From an uncultured Chitinophaga sp. (GTDB taxonomy: Bacteria > Bacteroidota > Bacteroidia > Chitinophagales > Chitinophagaceae): DNA of 38,557 nt. Position 1 is the first letter of the stretch, and each line of letters starts with the position of its first letter. A model generated the notes under the pieces. That model searched no databases and was not told where the DNA came from. It worked only from the letters and a program-made list of their open reading frames with translations. The stretch is taken from the NCBI RefSeq assembly GCF_937898475.1, contig NZ_CALEJS010000007.1:1-38557 (forward strand). Reading direction: 5' to 3'. This document shows, piece by piece, positions 14,176-23,365 of the stretch. The position numbers and the translations under genes are program-made.

Positions 14176-15960
14176 TTAGTACCCCGGGTTCTGCACAATC
14201 CTCGGGTTCCTGTCTATCACATCCTGCGGTACGGGGTTCAGGTACATTTTCTGCGTAAACACATGCGGATGGTTCAGCGGCACAATCTCATATTTCCACA
14301 CCCCTGCATTATCATTGGGCGATGTATTCGAGATCTTCATAGCGTGCTTGTCCACATTCATCACAGTACTGGCGGTTTTCCAGCGGATGATGTCATAAAA
14401 TCTTTTGTTCTCAAAACAGAGCTCCACTCTTCTTTCCTGGTAAACAGCGTTCCGCATCTCCGCCTGTGAGAGACCCGGCGCCAGGTCGGGTAAACCGGCT
14501 CTTCTGCGCACCTGGTTAATGGCATTATACACACTGGCATCCGGCCCCACTGCTTCGTTCTGTGCTTCTGCATATCCCAGCAACACCTCCGCATAGCGGT
14601 AGTAAATAAAATTAGCCCCGCTTACGGCGCCGCCACCTGGTCTTACCAGGGGGTTCAGTTTCTTCTTAAAATAATAGCCCGTATTGCCTACATCATCCGT
14701 CCCAAAGTCGATCTGGTTCTTGGAAGGGCGTACTTTATCAATGCGGGTGTATATGGTGTCGCCTTTGTCCATCCAGGTCATTTTATAAGGCGCACCGTCA
14801 TATACGATCCAGTCGTAAAAGCGTTTTTCACGGCCCACATAGGGATGCTGCGGATCATAGCCGGAGCCAGGGTCGGTAATGGGCTTCCCGTTGGCCATAA
14901 AGAACTGGTCCACCAGTTCCTGTGTGGGGCAGTAGTTGCCCCAGGTGTAATAGGCCCCGTTAATCCACACCGGGCCGCCATATTGTTCAAAGGATGATCC
15001 CATGGTGTTGGCAACTACCTGTCGGTCCCACACCACTTCCGAATGATATTCATTGGCTTCATACCAGATGGCGGAAGGATCAGGAAACAGTTCGTATGCT
15101 TTGCCGTTACCATAAAGATCAATGAACTCCCTGAATGTAGCGGCAGATTTTGCCCAGCGCTGGGCATCGAAGTTATTGTAACCGGCTACCCTGGCAGGGT
15201 CATTGCCTGCTGCCGGTTGTGCGGCATTGAATGCCGGGCTGGCGGCGTATAGTTCCACCCAGCCTTTTAAGGCCAGCGCGGCGCCCAGCGTAGCCCGCCC
15301 TGCATCTGCATCACCTTTGTTATATTTAGGCGGCAGGTTGCCGCCTTTGGCAACGGAATCCAGTTGCGTGGTGATAAAGTCTGTTGTTTCTGCAAAAGTG
15401 CTCCTGGGAAGATAGAGCGCGGCGCTATCCATGGTGCGCCGGTCGCCGGGCGTGGTAATTATGGGTAGGCCGCCAATATGCATCCATAGCTCGCTGTAAA
15501 AAAAGGCGCGGAGAAACCGGGCTTCGTCCAGCCGTTTGTTCAGCCATTCCGGGGAGAAATTCTGCGCGTTTTTACGCACTTCTGTGATGAATGTATTGCA
15601 TTTGCGGATGTTGGTGAAAGTGGTGGTCCAGTTGGTCAGATCTGCAGAACCGGTAATGCCGCCCCATACCGTATAGTCGTTGGAGGAGGCTTCTATAATG
15701 CCCTGTTTCCAGTTGTAGGAAGTATAATAGAAACCGGCGTCGTTGTCGTCTGTGAAATTATCCAGGTTTTCCGGCTGGTTCCAGTAATTGGGCAATGCGC
15801 TGTAGATATCGTTCAGGAAAAGATCGGCATTCCCTTCTGTGCTCCACTGCATTTCGTCAGTGAGCTTTGTCTTATCGGTATTTTCCAGGAATTCTTTTTT
15901 GCAGGACAGGATGCTGAGCGCCAGTATAGCAAGCAGCAACAGCGGTATGAATCGTGTCAT
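14176..15960 (-). CDS. SusD/RagB-family surface glycan-binding lipoprotein
   Basis: This 594-residue lipoprotein has a lipobox at the N-terminus (ALSILSCKKEFLE, Cys20). The typical SusD body follows: a TPR-like helical scaffold (NADLFLNDIYSALPNYW; NKRLDEARFLRAFFYSELW; GGLPIIT, which is strongly characteristic), later LLGYAEAQNEA and YNAINQVRRRAGLP, and near the C-terminus ERRVELCFENKRFYDIIRWK. SusD sits on the outer surface as a lid over its SusC partner and binds oligosaccharide for import. It is the last gene of the PUL operon, 25 bp after susC, and ends at a strong terminator. Confidence 0.96.
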   Translation of the reverse strand: MTRFIPLLLLAILALSILSCKKEFLENTDKTKLTDEMQWSTEGNADLFLNDIYSALPNYWNQPENLDNFTDDNDAGFYYTSYNWKQGIIEASSNDYTVWGGITGSADLTNWTTTFTNIRKCNTFITEVRKNAQNFSPEWLNKRLDEARFLRAFFYSELWMHIGGLPIITTPGDRRTMDSAALYLPRSTFAETTDFITTQLDSVAKGGNLPPKYNKGDADAGRATLGAALALKGWVELYAASPAFNAAQPAAGNDPARVAGYNNFDAQRWAKSAATFREFIDLYGNGKAYELFPDPSAIWYEANEYHSEVVWDRQVVANTMGSSFEQYGGPVWINGAYYTWGNYCPTQELVDQFFMANGKPITDPGSGYDPQHPYVGREKRFYDWIVYDGAPYKMTWMDKGDTIYTRIDKVRPSKNQIDFGTDDVGNTGYYFKKKLNPLVRPGGGAVSGANFIYYRYAEVLLGYAEAQNEAVGPDASVYNAINQVRRRAGLPDLAPGLSQAEMRNAVYQERRVELCFENKRFYDIIRWKTASTVMNVDKHAMKISNTSPNDNAGVWKYEIVPLNHPHVFTQKMYLNPVPQDVIDRNPRIVQNPGY

Positions 15961-15985
15961 GGTATACTATTTTTACAGGATGAAT

Positions 15986-18900
15986 CTAAAAAGTGACATT
16001 TAATCCAAACACAAACACCTTCTGGTTGGGATAGGCTGTTTCAAGGTCTGTATAGCCTACTTCCGGGTCCATAAATTTCATTTTGCTGAAGGTGAGCAGG
16101 TTTTGTCCGGATACATAACAACGGACGCTCTGCATCTTCATCACATTTGAAATATGGGCGGGAAGCGTGTATCCCAGCACGGCTGTTTTTAAACGGAGAT
16201 AACCTGTTTTCATCATCCAGAAATCCGAGTTCTGTGTGTTATTGGCGTAAGGCGACTGGTTGGCACGCGGGTACCTGGCATCAGGTGTGCCGGGCGTCCA
16301 GTGGTTATTATAGTATTCATACGCGGAATTACTATTGTTGTTGTTAAAGGGCACTGTCTGGAAACCACGGAAGTTCAGGCTTGCGAGCGCAGATCCCTGG
16401 AAAAATAAGCTCAGGTCAAATCCCTTCCAGGATGCGCTGGGCGTAAAGCCATAGGTAATGAAAGGATACACCGGGTTACCGATCACCGTTTCATCATAGG
16501 AGTCTATTTTGCCATCGGGCTTTCCATCGGGGCCGCCGATGTCTGCATAGCGGATATCGCCGGGATGCAATACGCCAAACTGGGTAACGTTGTATCCGTC
16601 CTGGCTGTTGATCACACCATCGTTGTTCTTATCATCCTCCAGCGAGAACAGTCCCAGTGCATGATAGCCGAATTGCGTGCCAATGGGTCTTCCGGTTCTG
16701 CTGCGATTGGGATTGTCTCTTGTGGCAGCGGTTTCAAATACCTGGATCATTTTATTTCTGGCATAGCTGAAATTACCGTTCAGGTTCAGCTGTAAACCAT
16801 TGTTGAAGCGATGGCTGCTGCGAACGGAAATATCAATGCCGTTGTTTTCCATGACGCCTTCGTTTTCGTCAGACAGATCCAGGCCATATTCTACGGGTAC
16901 GGTTACTGCAGGCGGCAGCAGCATGCCGGTCCTTTTTTCATGGAAGTAATCTATCTCCAGAGAAAGCAGGCCTCTCCAGAAGGTAGCGTCTATCCCTATA
17001 TCTGTTTTGGTGGAAATTTCCCAGGTGATATTGGGATTGGCTTCGCGGGTGATGTTGGATCCCTGTACCATATTGCCGTTACCATAAGCATAGGCATTGC
17101 CGTATAAATTGTAACCATTGAGGTACTGGAAGGCAGCCCCGGCCAGGTTGCCTGATTTACCCCATGAGCCCCTTAATTTCAGGTAGTTCAGTGCAGAGGG
17201 ATGGTCTTTTATGAAGCTCTCTTCAGAAATAACCCATCCTGCAGAGAAGGCGGGGAAATAACCCCAGCGTTTGCCCGGAGCAAAGTAGTAGTGACCATCA
17301 TAGCGGCCGGCTGCCTCAAACAGATATTTCTGATCGTACACATAACCTACGCGGTATACAAAACCGAGCTGGCTGCCGGTGATCGTGGAGCCATTGTTGT
17401 CGAAATCATTTTTGTTGGAGCTGCCCATCCCCAGCTCGTCAATGTCTACCGCAAAATTATTACGCCGGGCAGAAAAGCCGGTGGAGTCATTCTTACGGGC
17501 TTCAGCTACCACCAGCCCGGTGAAATCGTGTTTACCAAAGGTGTTGTGATAGTTGAGATATCCCTGGTAGGTAAAGAACTGGTTTTTGGAGTATTCCTGG
17601 TTCAGCCAGGTATACGGGGCAGCGCTTCCTTCGGAAGTGGAGATCTGTTTAGTATAGGTGTAAGGGTTAGTGGCGGTATTCTGTGAATAAAAATAGAATG
17701 GTGTGTGCCAACCCTTCACCGTAAAATCATTGGGGTCATAGCTGAAGGTGCCTTTAATGCTGAGCCCTTTAATGAAAGGCAGTTGCTGTTCCACGGCAAG
17801 GGTAGTCAGCAGGGAAGTGGCTTTGCGGTGAGAGTAGCCTGCCTTCAGGATACCTACCGGGGTGTTGCCCGCAAACTCGCCCCAAAGGCCGTTACTGTAG
17901 TAAAGATTGGTGATGGGTATCAGCTTGTATGCGCTGCGGAAAAGCTGTCCGGGTGTGGTGGCGGCATCTACGCTGTTGGTATTTTCAATGGCGCCGATGA
18001 GAGCCAGGGACACGGTAGTGGTAGGAGTCGCGCTTACTTCCATATTTACATTATAGTCGTATCGCCTGTAGTTGACCGGGTTAAACATACCATCCTGTTT
18101 AAGGAAACCGAGACCCGCATAATATCTTACAACCTGGTTGCCGCCGCTTAGCTGCAGGTTATAGTTTTGAATGGGTGCGTGCATGCGTACCAGGTCTTTC
18201 GTATTGCTGATAGGATATCTGTCCGGATCTTTAGCGTTGAGATCAGCATACGTATTAATGAGCTCATCGCTGAAAGGTTGTTGTGTACCGCCGGGATTCT
18301 CGTTCATATAAGCTTCATTGCGCAGGCGCATATAATCCTGTGCGTTCAGCATTTTGGGGTAATAGGTAGGCGTTTGAAAACCATAGTAGGCGTTCAGTGA
18401 TAAGGAAGGCTTGCCTGTTTGTCCGCGTTTGGTGGTAATGAGAATTACGCCGTTGGCGCCGCCTAATCCATAAGGGGCTACTGCAGCGGCGTCTTTCAGT
18501 ACGGTAACAGACGCAATGGAGCTGGGCGATATCTCGTTGATGTTATTGCGGATGATGCCATCTACTACTATCAGCGGCGAATTGTTGCCTGTAGTGGCAA
18601 TGCCCCTGATGTGTATGTCAGGATTATCCATGCCGGGTTGCCCGCCGTTAGGGCGCATGCTGATGCCCGAAACATTTCCGGCAAGCGAATTGGAGATGTT
18701 GGTAACGGGCGACTTTGCCAGCTCTTTTCCCTGTACCGCCGCAACGGAAGCGGTAGAAGAAGTTTTTTTCTGTGTGCCGTACCCCACCACTACAACTTCA
18801 TTTAAACCGCTGGCGCTTTCTTTCAAAACAATGTTGATAGGTTCGGCAGTGCTCACTATTTCCGTTTGTTCATAACCCACATAGCTGAATACCAGTATTA

Positions 18901-19348
18901 CCCCGGTGCTGGCCTGCAGTTCGAACCGGCCGTTTTCATTGGTCATGGTGCCGATATTGGTGCCTTTTATTTTTACAGATACACCAATGAGCGGATCGCC
19001 ATGTTCGTTTTTCACAATGCCGCTTATCCTGGCAACGTTTACAGGACCGGATGCAATTACAATGGCGTTGTTACTCATTACCGTGTAGCGCAATGGGGTG
19101 CCGGCAAATGTTTGGGACAGCAGCTGTTCTACCGTGGCGTTTTCTGCATGGATAGAAACAGGCGGCTTTTCCGGAAGAATGTCGTCGTTGTAGATCAACC
19201 GGTAGCGGCTTTTTTGCTGGATGGTTTTCAGTACTGTTTTAATGCTGACTTTATCCAGGGAGATGCTGATCTTTTCCTGGATGGCAGAGTTGGCGTATAT
19301 GGGCATAACGCCGGTGAACAGTAAAGCCCATAGGATCATTATTTTCAT
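15986..19348 (-). CDS. SusC/RagA-family TonB-dependent receptor with N-terminal STN signalling domain
   Basis: This 1120-residue outer-membrane transporter has a signal peptide (about residues 1-20) and an STN (secretin/TonB short N-terminal) domain at about 28-95 (ISISLDKVSIKTVLKTIQQK). A carboxypeptidase-regulatory-like domain spans about 106-190 (ISGIVKNEHGDPLIGVSVKI). The VVVGYGTQKK TonB-box region and plug follow, then a 22-stranded barrel ending in FGLNVTF. The STN domain is the part that, in FecA-type systems, touches FecR across the inner membrane. Together with the fecR and sigma genes just upstream, this predicts substrate-dependent induction. It pairs with the SusD that follows. 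Confidence 0.96.
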   Translation of the reverse strand: MKIMILWALLFTGVMPIYANSAIQEKISISLDKVSIKTVLKTIQQKSRYRLIYNDDILPEKPPVSIHAENATVEQLLSQTFAGTPLRYTVMSNNAIVIASGPVNVARISGIVKNEHGDPLIGVSVKIKGTNIGTMTNENGRFELQASTGVILVFSYVGYEQTEIVSTAEPINIVLKESASGLNEVVVVGYGTQKKTSSTASVAAVQGKELAKSPVTNISNSLAGNVSGISMRPNGGQPGMDNPDIHIRGIATTGNNSPLIVVDGIIRNNINEISPSSIASVTVLKDAAAVAPYGLGGANGVILITTKRGQTGKPSLSLNAYYGFQTPTYYPKMLNAQDYMRLRNEAYMNENPGGTQQPFSDELINTYADLNAKDPDRYPISNTKDLVRMHAPIQNYNLQLSGGNQVVRYYAGLGFLKQDGMFNPVNYRRYDYNVNMEVSATPTTTVSLALIGAIENTNSVDAATTPGQLFRSAYKLIPITNLYYSNGLWGEFAGNTPVGILKAGYSHRKATSLLTTLAVEQQLPFIKGLSIKGTFSYDPNDFTVKGWHTPFYFYSQNTATNPYTYTKQISTSEGSAAPYTWLNQEYSKNQFFTYQGYLNYHNTFGKHDFTGLVVAEARKNDSTGFSARRNNFAVDIDELGMGSSNKNDFDNNGSTITGSQLGFVYRVGYVYDQKYLFEAAGRYDGHYYFAPGKRWGYFPAFSAGWVISEESFIKDHPSALNYLKLRGSWGKSGNLAGAAFQYLNGYNLYGNAYAYGNGNMVQGSNITREANPNITWEISTKTDIGIDATFWRGLLSLEIDYFHEKRTGMLLPPAVTVPVEYGLDLSDENEGVMENNGIDISVRSSHRFNNGLQLNLNGNFSYARNKMIQVFETAATRDNPNRSRTGRPIGTQFGYHALGLFSLEDDKNNDGVINSQDGYNVTQFGVLHPGDIRYADIGGPDGKPDGKIDSYDETVIGNPVYPFITYGFTPSASWKGFDLSLFFQGSALASLNFRGFQTVPFNNNNSNSAYEYYNNHWTPGTPDARYPRANQSPYANNTQNSDFWMMKTGYLRLKTAVLGYTLPAHISNVMKMQSVRCYVSGQNLLTFSKMKFMDPEVGYTDLETAYPNQKVFVFGLNVTF

Positions 19349-19440
19349 AACATGGAGTGATAAAGGGTGATGGAAAGTAAAGTAAATGGTGGTCTGGTAT
19401 TTTTATGTCATAGCCTTTGTTTTTGAAATAAGGAATACGG

Positions 19441-20427
19441 TCAGTTACTGATGTATACTGCTTCTCCACTGATCCGGTACCGGAAGGGACGGGAAAGCTG
19501 CAGCATTTTCAATGCCTCGTCTATTGATTCTGTATCAATGATGCCGGAGAACCGCAGTTGCTGCAGTGCTGCCGATTCAAAATGGAAAGTGACGCCGTAC
19601 CACTGGCTCATCATCGCTGCCAGTTCGCCAAAGCTGTTGTTGTCAAATGCCAGTTTATTATTCAGCCAGGACGTTTCAGGAAGCTGCCCACTGCTGTCTT
19701 TTTGGGGGTGTGCCTGCTCAAAGGCGCCGGCCTGTCCGCTGAGCGGTACGGTTAGTTTTTCTTCGGGGCGCATTACTACGGTTTTCTCCTGGAATGACAC
19801 TGCAATTTTTCCGCGGACCAGGGTAGTGAACACGGCACTATCGCCAGCATAAGCTTTCACATTGAATGCGGTGCCAAGTACCCGGATATTCACTTCCCCT
19901 GCATGGATAATAAAAGGGACGCCTTCGCTTCTGGCAATATCAAAAAAGGCTTCACCATTGAGTGTAATTTCCCGGTGCTGTTTACCAAACCCGTTCTTTT
20001 CATAATAGAGCCGGGTATTGCGGTTGAGCCATACAATGGAGCCATCGGGCAGCGCCACTTTTGATTTTCCGCCGGGCGCAGAAGACAATTGCTGCAATAC
20101 CGGTGCAGTTGGGCGTAACAGTATCCAGCCCGCCCATGTTGCTGCCAGTACCGCCGCCGCAGCCGCCGCTGTCACCAGCCTGCGTACAATAGGTGTATGC
20201 CGCCGCTGTTGAAGTTGGGGGCTGAGCGTTTCCCATATCCGCTCCTGGTGGCCGTCAGCAGCGTTTACATCCTGCAGGGGCGTCTGCCAGATACTGGCGG
20301 CCAGTTCGCCGGAAGCAGCTGCCTCCGGATCCTCTTTCAGCAATGCTTCCAGCTCCGCCTGTTCGGCAGCAGCAATATCGCCACTCAGCTGCTTCCCGAG
20401 TAATATCCATATACGGTCTTTGCTCAT
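19441..20427 (-). CDS. FecR-family anti-sigma factor
   Basis: This 328-residue inner-membrane regulator has a short cytoplasmic N-terminal domain (about residues 1-80, sigma-binding; LLGKQLSGDIAAAEQAELEA), then one transmembrane helix (about 86-108, Ala-rich, ending TWAGWILL). The periplasmic FecR domain follows (about 115-215; SKVALPDGSIVWLNRNTRL, GEAFFDIARSEGVPFIIHAG and VRVLGTAFNVKAY-like spacing), and a C-terminal DUF4974-type domain (about 260-325; FDNNSFGELAAMMSQWYGV). It holds the ECF sigma factor inactive until SusC signals through its STN domain. It lies 101 bp after the sigma gene and 92 bp before susC. Confidence 0.95.
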   Translation of the reverse strand: MSKDRIWILLGKQLSGDIAAAEQAELEALLKEDPEAAASGELAASIWQTPLQDVNAADGHQERIWETLSPQLQQRRHTPIVRRLVTAAAAAAVLAATWAGWILLRPTAPVLQQLSSAPGGKSKVALPDGSIVWLNRNTRLYYEKNGFGKQHREITLNGEAFFDIARSEGVPFIIHAGEVNIRVLGTAFNVKAYAGDSAVFTTLVRGKIAVSFQEKTVVMRPEEKLTVPLSGQAGAFEQAHPQKDSSGQLPETSWLNNKLAFDNNSFGELAAMMSQWYGVTFHFESAALQQLRFSGIIDTESIDEALKMLQLSRPFRYRISGEAVYISN

Positions 20428-20527
20428 AATATTATTTAAATGATTGTTAAGGAGCGCTCAGGGTGTAAGACAACAGGCAGCAAAAAATACCCCCAAAAGG
20501 GGTGGAGATTTTTTTTGGGAAAGCGGC

Positions 20528-21115
20528 TTATTGATGGCCGGGCAGCGTTGTAACCAGGATTGCTTTCATCCGGGTCAGTTTTTTGAGTGCAATGCCTACC
20601 TGGTTTTCCACGGTTTTTATGGAGATATTCAGCAGATCAGCTACTTCCCGGTATTTGAGACCGTCTTCTTTCACCAGTTTAAAGATAAGGCGGCACTGCG
20701 GCGGCAGCTCACTGATAGCTATATTGATATGCCGCACCAGTTCATTGCTGATAAGTTGTGCTTCGGGGTTTATTGTATATTCGGGTAAATGTACTTCATC
20801 AATATGCAGTGTTTTCTTACGCGCATATTTTCGCACGTAATTCAACGCAATGTTGCGGGTGGCGGCGTAGAGGTACCATTTGAGGTTGCTGACCTGCGGA
20901 AGGTCATTTCTTTTTCGCCATACGGCAATAAAAACGTCTGCTACTATTTCTTCCGCCATTTCCCTGTTGTGTACAATGGCGAGGGCCAGCTGCAGCAGGG
21001 GAGTGCAGTAGCGGTTGTATAATGTTTTAAATGCCTGTGTATCACCGTTAAAGATACTGTTTTGCAGCTCGTGGATATCGTGCTCAGGGGATGATCTGCC
21101 ACAATTCCGCATCAT
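20528..21115 (-). CDS. ECF RNA polymerase sigma factor (sigma-70 family)
   Basis: The start is taken at 21115 (MMRNCGRSSPEHD...), giving about 195 residues; an upstream ATG at 21175 would add 20 that do not look like a sigma N-terminus. Region 2 spans about residues 15-85 (AFKTLYNRYCTPLLQLALAI, AEEIVADVFIAVWR, LKWYLYAATRNIALNYVRK). Region 4 spans about 125-180 (LPPQCRLIFKLVKEDGLKYREVADLLNISIKTVENQVGIAL, quoted for position only). It directs RNA polymerase to PUL promoters when freed by FecR. Even with the short start, the gene overlaps the last 30 or so bases of the GH43 gene, so the two are probably co-transcribed and perhaps translationally coupled. This is unusual, since such sigma genes usually lead their own unit. 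Confidence 0.9.
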   Translation of the reverse strand: MMRNCGRSSPEHDIHELQNSIFNGDTQAFKTLYNRYCTPLLQLALAIVHNREMAEEIVADVFIAVWRKRNDLPQVSNLKWYLYAATRNIALNYVRKYARKKTLHIDEVHLPEYTINPEAQLISNELVRHINIAISELPPQCRLIFKLVKEDGLKYREVADLLNISIKTVENQVGIALKKLTRMKAILVTTLPGHQ

Positions 21116-22604
21116 ACTGATTTTCATACCACTGTTCCAGTTTGGTGCCGGGAGTCTGGTTGCTGTAGGGAACATTCAACGCCATCAGGCTTCTGCGGTT
21201 GATGATCTTAAAGTACCCGTTGCCCATATCCTGCACCCGCCAGTGCTGTGCTATATTATTGTTGTCATTCCATTGGATAAGGATATTGCCGGCATTAAGC
21301 GAGCCGCCTGCATTATCCAGGTTCAGGTTGGAGGCAACCGACTTTATTTTATAATAACCATTTCCCAGGTTGATAAAATTCCATTTCTGCGCAACGTTGT
21401 TGTTATCCGTCCATTGCTGTATCTGTACGCCAGGTGTACTGGTTCCGCTGGGAACGTCCACGCATTGCGAAGTTACTTTGGACTTGATCTTATAAACACC
21501 ATCTGCGATTGGCATGGCGTAGCCGGGCCCAACGGAAGGGGACGGAACAGGGATACCTTTCTCAATAGGATACCCGAAGTAAGGAATGTTACCATCCCAG
21601 GAGAACTGCTGGGCCATCACCCTTCTGTTCCACCCGGAGCCATCGCTGTTGGCAGCATGATACACGATCCACCACTGGATGTTATCCGGCGATTTGACAA
21701 ATGAGGCATGCCCCGGGCCATATACATTGCCGAACCTGGAGAAGGCGGCGGTTGGGGGTTTGTTCCAGGAGGATTTGGACATGAGGTCGCCATTGGTGCA
21801 GGTAAGACGGCCCAGGCAATAGTCATTGGTCCAGCTGCCGCTGGCGGAGTAAATAATATTCACCGTATTGCCGCTGATAAGCGGGGTAGGGCCCTCGTTG
21901 ACGGTGGGCGAACCAACTTTTTCCCAGGCGTAGTCTGGCCGGGATATTTCTACTCTTTCGCCCGAAATCGTATAAGGATTGCTCATCCGGGCAATGTAGA
22001 TATACTGCGAAACATTGGTAGTGCCTTCCCAGCCGGACCATACAAAATATTGCTGGCCGTTGAAGTCGAACGGGGAGCCATCAATGGCCCAGCGGTCGGT
22101 AGTGGCGCTTAACTTTGCTTTAAAGTTATAAGCGCCCGCAAGGGGATCGTTGGCATTCGTGCCGCCTTCCAGCACATACATCCGGTGATTGGCATTATTG
22201 CCGTCATCAGCAGCAAAGTAAACATACCACCTGCCGCTGCGATAATGCAGCTCCGGCGCCCAGAGGTTGGAAGAATACATGGTGCCGCCGGGAGGCGTAA
22301 AAATATAGGTTTTGGCCTGTAGCAGGAGGTCCTGCAGGGTAGCTGATTTAGTGATCCATAAGCGGCCGCCGTCAGATCCGCAATAGTAGTAAAAGCCGTT
22401 CACCCGGATCACCCAGGGATCATAGTAGCTGCCATTGTCGGCCGAGGAAAGCGGGTTGTTGAAAATAGGGGAGGCGCTTTCCGTACGCGGTGTACGCCCT
22501 GTTTTGTCCGGAACCATATCGGTATCCGCTTTTTGTGCTTTACAGGCATGGATGAATCCAAGGGCCAGGAATATGCATAGGTGTAACAAATTTGCTGTTT
22601 TCAT
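21084..22604 (-). CDS. GH43-type glycoside hydrolase lipoprotein with C-terminal ricin-type (CBM13-like) lectin domain
   Basis: This 506-residue lipoprotein has a signal ending ALGFIHAC (Cys21). The first two thirds form a five-bladed beta-propeller of the GH43 type. The three catalytic acids are visible: Asp62 in YYDPW, Asp175 in AIDGS and Glu237 in NEGPT, with His299 in YGPGHAS. This superfamily cleaves arabinose- or xylose-containing hemicelluloses. Residues about 365-506 are a ricin B-like beta-trefoil with three repeats carrying Q-x-W signatures (IQQWTD, LIQWND, LEQWYE). It is the first gene of the PUL operon and probably acts at the cell surface before uptake by SusCD. Exact specificity cannot be read from sequence. 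Confidence 0.92.
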   Translation of the reverse strand: MKTANLLHLCIFLALGFIHACKAQKADTDMVPDKTGRTPRTESASPIFNNPLSSADNGSYYDPWVIRVNGFYYYCGSDGGRLWITKSATLQDLLLQAKTYIFTPPGGTMYSSNLWAPELHYRSGRWYVYFAADDGNNANHRMYVLEGGTNANDPLAGAYNFKAKLSATTDRWAIDGSPFDFNGQQYFVWSGWEGTTNVSQYIYIARMSNPYTISGERVEISRPDYAWEKVGSPTVNEGPTPLISGNTVNIIYSASGSWTNDYCLGRLTCTNGDLMSKSSWNKPPTAAFSRFGNVYGPGHASFVKSPDNIQWWIVYHAANSDGSGWNRRVMAQQFSWDGNIPYFGYPIEKGIPVPSPSVGPGYAMPIADGVYKIKSKVTSQCVDVPSGTSTPGVQIQQWTDNNNVAQKWNFINLGNGYYKIKSVASNLNLDNAGGSLNAGNILIQWNDNNNIAQHWRVQDMGNGYFKIINRRSLMALNVPYSNQTPGTKLEQWYENQYDAELWQIIP

Positions 22605-22699
22605 AACTGTCGGGTTTGGAGGCTGGCAAAAAATGCCCGGAACAAAGCGTCGCTTTAAGATAGGAATAATATTTTACATGGTAACCGTTATAATATAGG

Positions 22700-22733
22700 A
22701 AAAGGGGCCGATCGGAAGACCGGCCCCTTTTTT
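22700..22733. terminator. Terminator after the hypothetical gene at 22754
   Basis: AAAAGGGGCCG (22700-22710) pairs perfectly with CGGCCCCTTTT (22721-22731) around a 10-base loop. T runs stand on both sides, so it can act either way. It separates the hypothetical minus-strand gene from the PUL operon, whose GH43 gene starts 96 bp further on. Confidence 0.8.
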
Positions 22734-22753
22734 CAACAACACGTCACAACTCA

Positions 22754-23245
22754 CTATTGAAACAGGAAGACGTTGAACATGCTGATGGCAGTTTTGACAC
22801 TGCTGTCAGACAGCTTGGTATTCCTGAACTGGATAGCGGTAAAGTTATTACTGCCGCAGTCGGCCACATCAAAAGACCGGGTCACCACTTCTCCTGTAGA
22901 AAAGGAAACGGTGGATACACCCTGGTACGCCTGTCCCTGCAGATGGAACTGAACATCCATCCGGAAAGTGGTATCGGCAGTAAATACTTTGTCGAATAAT
23001 ACTACCTCGCGCTGCAGATCCTTTTCAGTACCCAGTACCATTACCAGGTCATCTTCAGTGGAAGCGGCGGGATCAATATCATAGATCCTGCCGAAACCGG
23101 ATAGTTGTACAACACCATCTGTATTGGCCAGTTCGCGGTTATCAATAATGGCGATTGAGGCTGCATTTCCGGGCCTGCTTAAGTGTCCTGGTGTACCATT
23201 GTTGGCAACATTGTCTATCTGCTGATAGATCTTTGATTTTAACAT
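22754..23245 (-). CDS. Hypothetical protein
   Basis: I do not recognise this family. The start is placed at the ATG at 23245 (MLKSKIYQQIDNV), giving 163 residues; the ATG at 23257 is about as good, while the open frame up to 23347 reads like leader sequence and covers a promoter element. The protein has no signal peptide or membrane helix. It alternates short strands and turns, with LSRPGNAASIAIIDNRELAN near the start and a beta-rich second half (TTFRMDVQFHLQGQAYQG, VSFSTGEVVTRSFDVADCG). That is consistent with a compact beta-sandwich. It has its own promoter element and terminator, so it is a single-gene unit next to the PUL but probably not part of it. Confidence 0.65.
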   Translation of the reverse strand: MLKSKIYQQIDNVANNGTPGHLSRPGNAASIAIIDNRELANTDGVVQLSGFGRIYDIDPAASTEDDLVMVLGTEKDLQREVVLFDKVFTADTTFRMDVQFHLQGQAYQGVSTVSFSTGEVVTRSFDVADCGSNNFTAIQFRNTKLSDSSVKTAISMFNVFLFQ

Positions 23246-23323
23246 AAATCGGAGCATTTGATTTAATAAACAATAAGCGATGACTATGGCGCGCTCACAG
23301 CACCGCTTTGGGGTTTGATAAAA

Positions 23324-23331
23324 CAAAGGTA
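23324..23331 (-). promoter_or_regulatory. TAnnTTTG -7 element of the hypothetical gene
   Basis: The minus strand reads TACCTTTG, a perfect match, about 80 bp before the ATG at 23245. This supports a start near 23245-23257 over the longer frame. Confidence 0.45.
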
Positions 23332-23365
23332 GCTGCCCGGTATGCATTGGATATGCGCAGCCGCA

